The notes under the pieces were generated by a model. The model worked only from the letters and a program-made list of their open reading frames with translations. It had not been told where the DNA came from and made no database searches. 7,324 nt of DNA, from assembly GCA_030830385.1 (NCBI GenBank), contig JAURNA010000334.1, forward strand, positions 1-7,324, given 5' to 3'. The DNA comes from Crocinitomicaceae bacterium. Lineage in GTDB: Bacteria; Bacteroidota; Bacteroidia; Flavobacteriales_D; Crocinitomicaceae. This document shows, in pieces, positions 6,102-7,324 of this stretch. The translations under genes were made by a program, and so were the position numbers. The stretch's first letter is position 1. Every line of letters begins with the position of its first letter.

Positions 6102-6200
6102 ATATTCCAGTTACACACAAATGATTGTGAAGAAAACAAAGGAGTCCATTCGGCTTAAATTGCTCATTGATATACATTCAGACAAACTAAATCAAACACT

Positions 6201-6572
6201 ATGTTTAAGGAATTCAGAGAATTTATCATGCGAGGCAATGTGATCGATCTTGCGGTAGCAGTGATTATCGGTGTGGCATTCAAAAGCATTATCACATCGC
6301 TGGTGAGCAACATCATCATGCCTGTTCTGGGAATGTTCATCGGTGAAAACTTCAACAATTTACTGTTCGAGATCAACGGCGTAAGCATTATGTACGGTAA
6401 CTTTATTCAGGCAGTTATCGAATTTGTGATCATTGCATTTGTAATTTTCATGATGATCAAATTGATAAACCAGTTTCAAAAGAAAAAAGAAGAAGCTCAG
6501 ACCGAACCTCCTGCACCCACGAAGGATCAAGAACTTCTTACCGAAATAAGAGATCTATTGAAAGACAATTAA
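6201..6572 (+). CDS. mscL: large-conductance mechanosensitive channel MscL
   Basis: A homopentameric inner-membrane channel that opens under membrane tension and releases solutes on osmotic downshock. It has 123 residues, normal for the family. The N-terminal amphipathic helix and signature are FKEFREFIMRGNVIDLAVAV (2-21). TM1 is about 15-44, including the pore-lining stretch up to NIIMPVLG, the periplasmic loop is about 45-65, and TM2 is about 68-90 (starting FIQAVIEFVIIAFVIFMMIK). A charged linker KKKEE (94-98) and the C-terminal helix ELLTEIRDLLK (111-121) follow. ATG 6201 gives the canonical N-terminus. No clear TAnnTTTG element lies upstream; TACATTCA at 6172-6179 is a poor match. An intrinsic terminator follows 21 nt after the stop. 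Confidence 0.98.
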   Translation: MFKEFREFIMRGNVIDLAVAVIIGVAFKSIITSLVSNIIMPVLGMFIGENFNNLLFEINGVSIMYGNFIQAVIEFVIIAFVIFMMIKLINQFQKKKEEAQTEPPAPTKDQELLTEIRDLLKDN

Positions 6573-6593
6573 TTTTCAATTCGTTTATCGTGC

Positions 6594-6624
6594 AAAGGCT
6601 CTGTTCATAGAACAGGGCCTTTTT
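6594..6624 (+). terminator. strong intrinsic terminator after mscL
   Basis: AAAGGCTCTGTTC (6594-6606) pairs with GAACAGGGCCTTT (6610-6622) around the three-base loop ATA: 13 pairs with one G-T wobble. The T-run is 6620-6624. The A-run on the left arm could also serve minus-strand transcripts. Confidence 0.88.
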
Positions 6625-7000
6625 ACTCCCAATCGAAATTATGTTTCCCCCCTGATGCTCGTCATTTCGTTCCAAAACCGCTTTCACGTTCAGGATACAG
6701 GCAACATCGCGTTCTGCATCGGAGTCTTTTTTATTTTCTGTTTCAATCGTTGGATTGGTCCGTTCAATAGCGAAACGGAAGCTCAAAACCTTTTTTCTCA
6801 AATCAATGCGACCATTGGACATCATAAAGAGGCGTCCGTGGTAGACCTAAAAAAGTGGTGCAAAAGCATCCAAGTAGGGGTTGATTGTCAGATTTGTGAT
6901 GATGTATGGTTGTTAAAGGATGATAAAATTGATTCGTCCGGAGGAAGAATTCAACAACTTTTCCGTTATTTGTACGTCTTGTTAGTAAAGACAGAACTTT
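6625..7000. other. 376-nt region without a recognised gene, upstream of ssrA
   Basis: Two overlapping open frames exist and neither resembles a known family. The plus-strand frame from ATG 6655 runs to 7044 and enters the mature tmRNA by 44 nt, which argues against it. The minus-strand frame (ATG 6825 down to 6538) crosses the mscL terminator. The ssrA promoter must lie here, since the tmRNA 5' end is made by RNase P from a longer precursor. I could not find a clean -33/-7 pair; GTTATTTG (6965-6972) is a partial match. Confidence 0.5.
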
Positions 7001-7324
7001 GGGGCCGTATTGGATTTGACAGCGATAGCGGTTGCGAAGTGTAAGCATGTCGAGCCATGTGGTGAGTCTCGTAAAACTCTAGTCACAAACCATAATTGAC
7101 AATACGTCATACGCTCTCGCTGCGTAATTAGTGGAATGCTAATTACCTTAATTCTAGCCGAATAACAGTAAGCAGAACGAGTTCCTTCTCCCATGCCTCC
7201 GCCTGATAGGCAGGGAATTAGAAGGATCAATACTTTCAGGATAGCATTCGTGACGCTTCTAAGCGGATGTGAAATCCAGAAGCTAAGCGTAACCCTTGGG
7301 TGTCTTTGTCCGAAGTTACGTCTA
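7001..7324 (+). ncRNA. ssrA: transfer-messenger RNA (tmRNA), 3' part beyond the window
   Basis: tmRNA acts first as a tRNA and then as an mRNA to rescue stalled ribosomes, with SmpB. The 5' end GGGGCCGTATTGGATTTGAC (7001-7020) is the conserved tRNA-like-domain start, followed by the typical ACAGCGATAGCGGTTGCGAA. A short frame at 7098-7127 encodes the tag. Its stop lies in a perfect 7-bp hairpin, TAATTAG (7125-7131) with CTAATTA (7139-7145), as expected for helix 5. Further helices follow, for example CGTAAC (7288-7293) with GTTACG (7315-7320), probably part of a pseudoknot. tmRNAs are roughly 350-410 nt, so the T-arm, acceptor 3' strand and CCA lie off the right edge. Identification is secure. 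Confidence 0.96.
7098..7127 (+). other. tmRNA tag-peptide reading frame (DNTSYALAA, stop TAA)
   Basis: Codons from GAC 7098 read D-N-T-S-Y-A-L-A-A then TAA (7125-7127). The YALAA end is the protease-recognition end (ClpXP-type) of bacterial SsrA tags. Aligned to the Bacteroides tag GETNYALAA, which I recall from the family, it has the same length and the same last five residues. This places the resume codon at GAC, by analogy rather than by experiment. Confidence 0.85.

Noticed and set aside
6994..7001. GAACTTTG as the ssrA -7 promoter element, with TTTG at 6969-6972 as -33
   Set aside because: Transcription would then start inside the mature tmRNA, whereas the 5' end is made by RNase P from a longer precursor.
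6655..7044. Plus-strand 129-residue frame before and into ssrA
   Set aside because: Its 3' end lies inside the mature tmRNA sequence, no family is recognised, and a minus-strand frame competes with it.
1..7324. Mobile elements, CRISPR arrays, defence islands or toxin-antitoxin pairs
   Set aside because: No transposase or integrase motifs, repeat-spacer pattern or paired small genes with known toxin features were seen; the recognised genes are core housekeeping functions.

Overview
The window looks like chromosomal core DNA of a member of the Bacteroidota, probably Flavobacteriales-like. Four things point there. Several genes are preceded by the Bacteroidota -7 promoter element TAnnTTTG (clearest at 1727-1734, 5249-5256 and 477-484). 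Purine-rich Shine-Dalgarno sites are not obvious before the starts. The tmRNA tag ends in YALAA, in the GETNYALAA style. A short reading frame at 5910-6101 resembles the end of a type IX secretion (T9SS) sorting domain. No mobile element, CRISPR array, integrase or tRNA gene was seen.

Layout from left to right: 1-487 (-) is the N-terminal part of DNA polymerase IV (dinB), running off the left edge. 488-786 has no recognised gene but holds a good plus-strand promoter, a 14-bp perfect palindrome and a possible 49-residue membrane microprotein. 787-1683 (-) is a DUF2797 protein with a GIY-YIG-like core and a cysteine cluster. 1766-3361 (+) is prfC, peptide chain release factor 3, divergent from the DUF2797 gene. 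3358-4149 (-) is a class I SAM-dependent methyltransferase whose stop overlaps the prfC stop. 4150-4732 is mostly non-coding, with a possible frameshifted small membrane ORF. 4736-5185 plus stop (-) is smpB. 5261-5866 (+) is recR, divergent from smpB. 5867-6200 holds the sorting-domain-like remnant. 6201-6572 (+) is mscL, ended by a strong intrinsic terminator. 6625-7000 holds no recognised gene. 7001 to the right edge (+) is ssrA (tmRNA), cut off at its 3' part.

The main functional theme is ending and rescuing translation. RF3 recycles RF1/RF2 after termination. SmpB and tmRNA together release stalled ribosomes and tag the unfinished protein, here with the predicted tag DNTSYALAA. A second theme is DNA repair: dinB (translesion synthesis) and recR (recombinational gap repair). 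mscL is an osmotic safety valve and the methyltransferase has no known substrate. The genes are in mixed orientation with separate promoters, so this is a neighbourhood rather than one operon. I found no clearly new multi-gene system. The most interesting leads are the DUF2797 protein beside prfC, the start codons lying 4-5 nt behind -7 elements (probable leaderless mRNAs), and the small membrane ORF with its own promoter and upstream palindrome.
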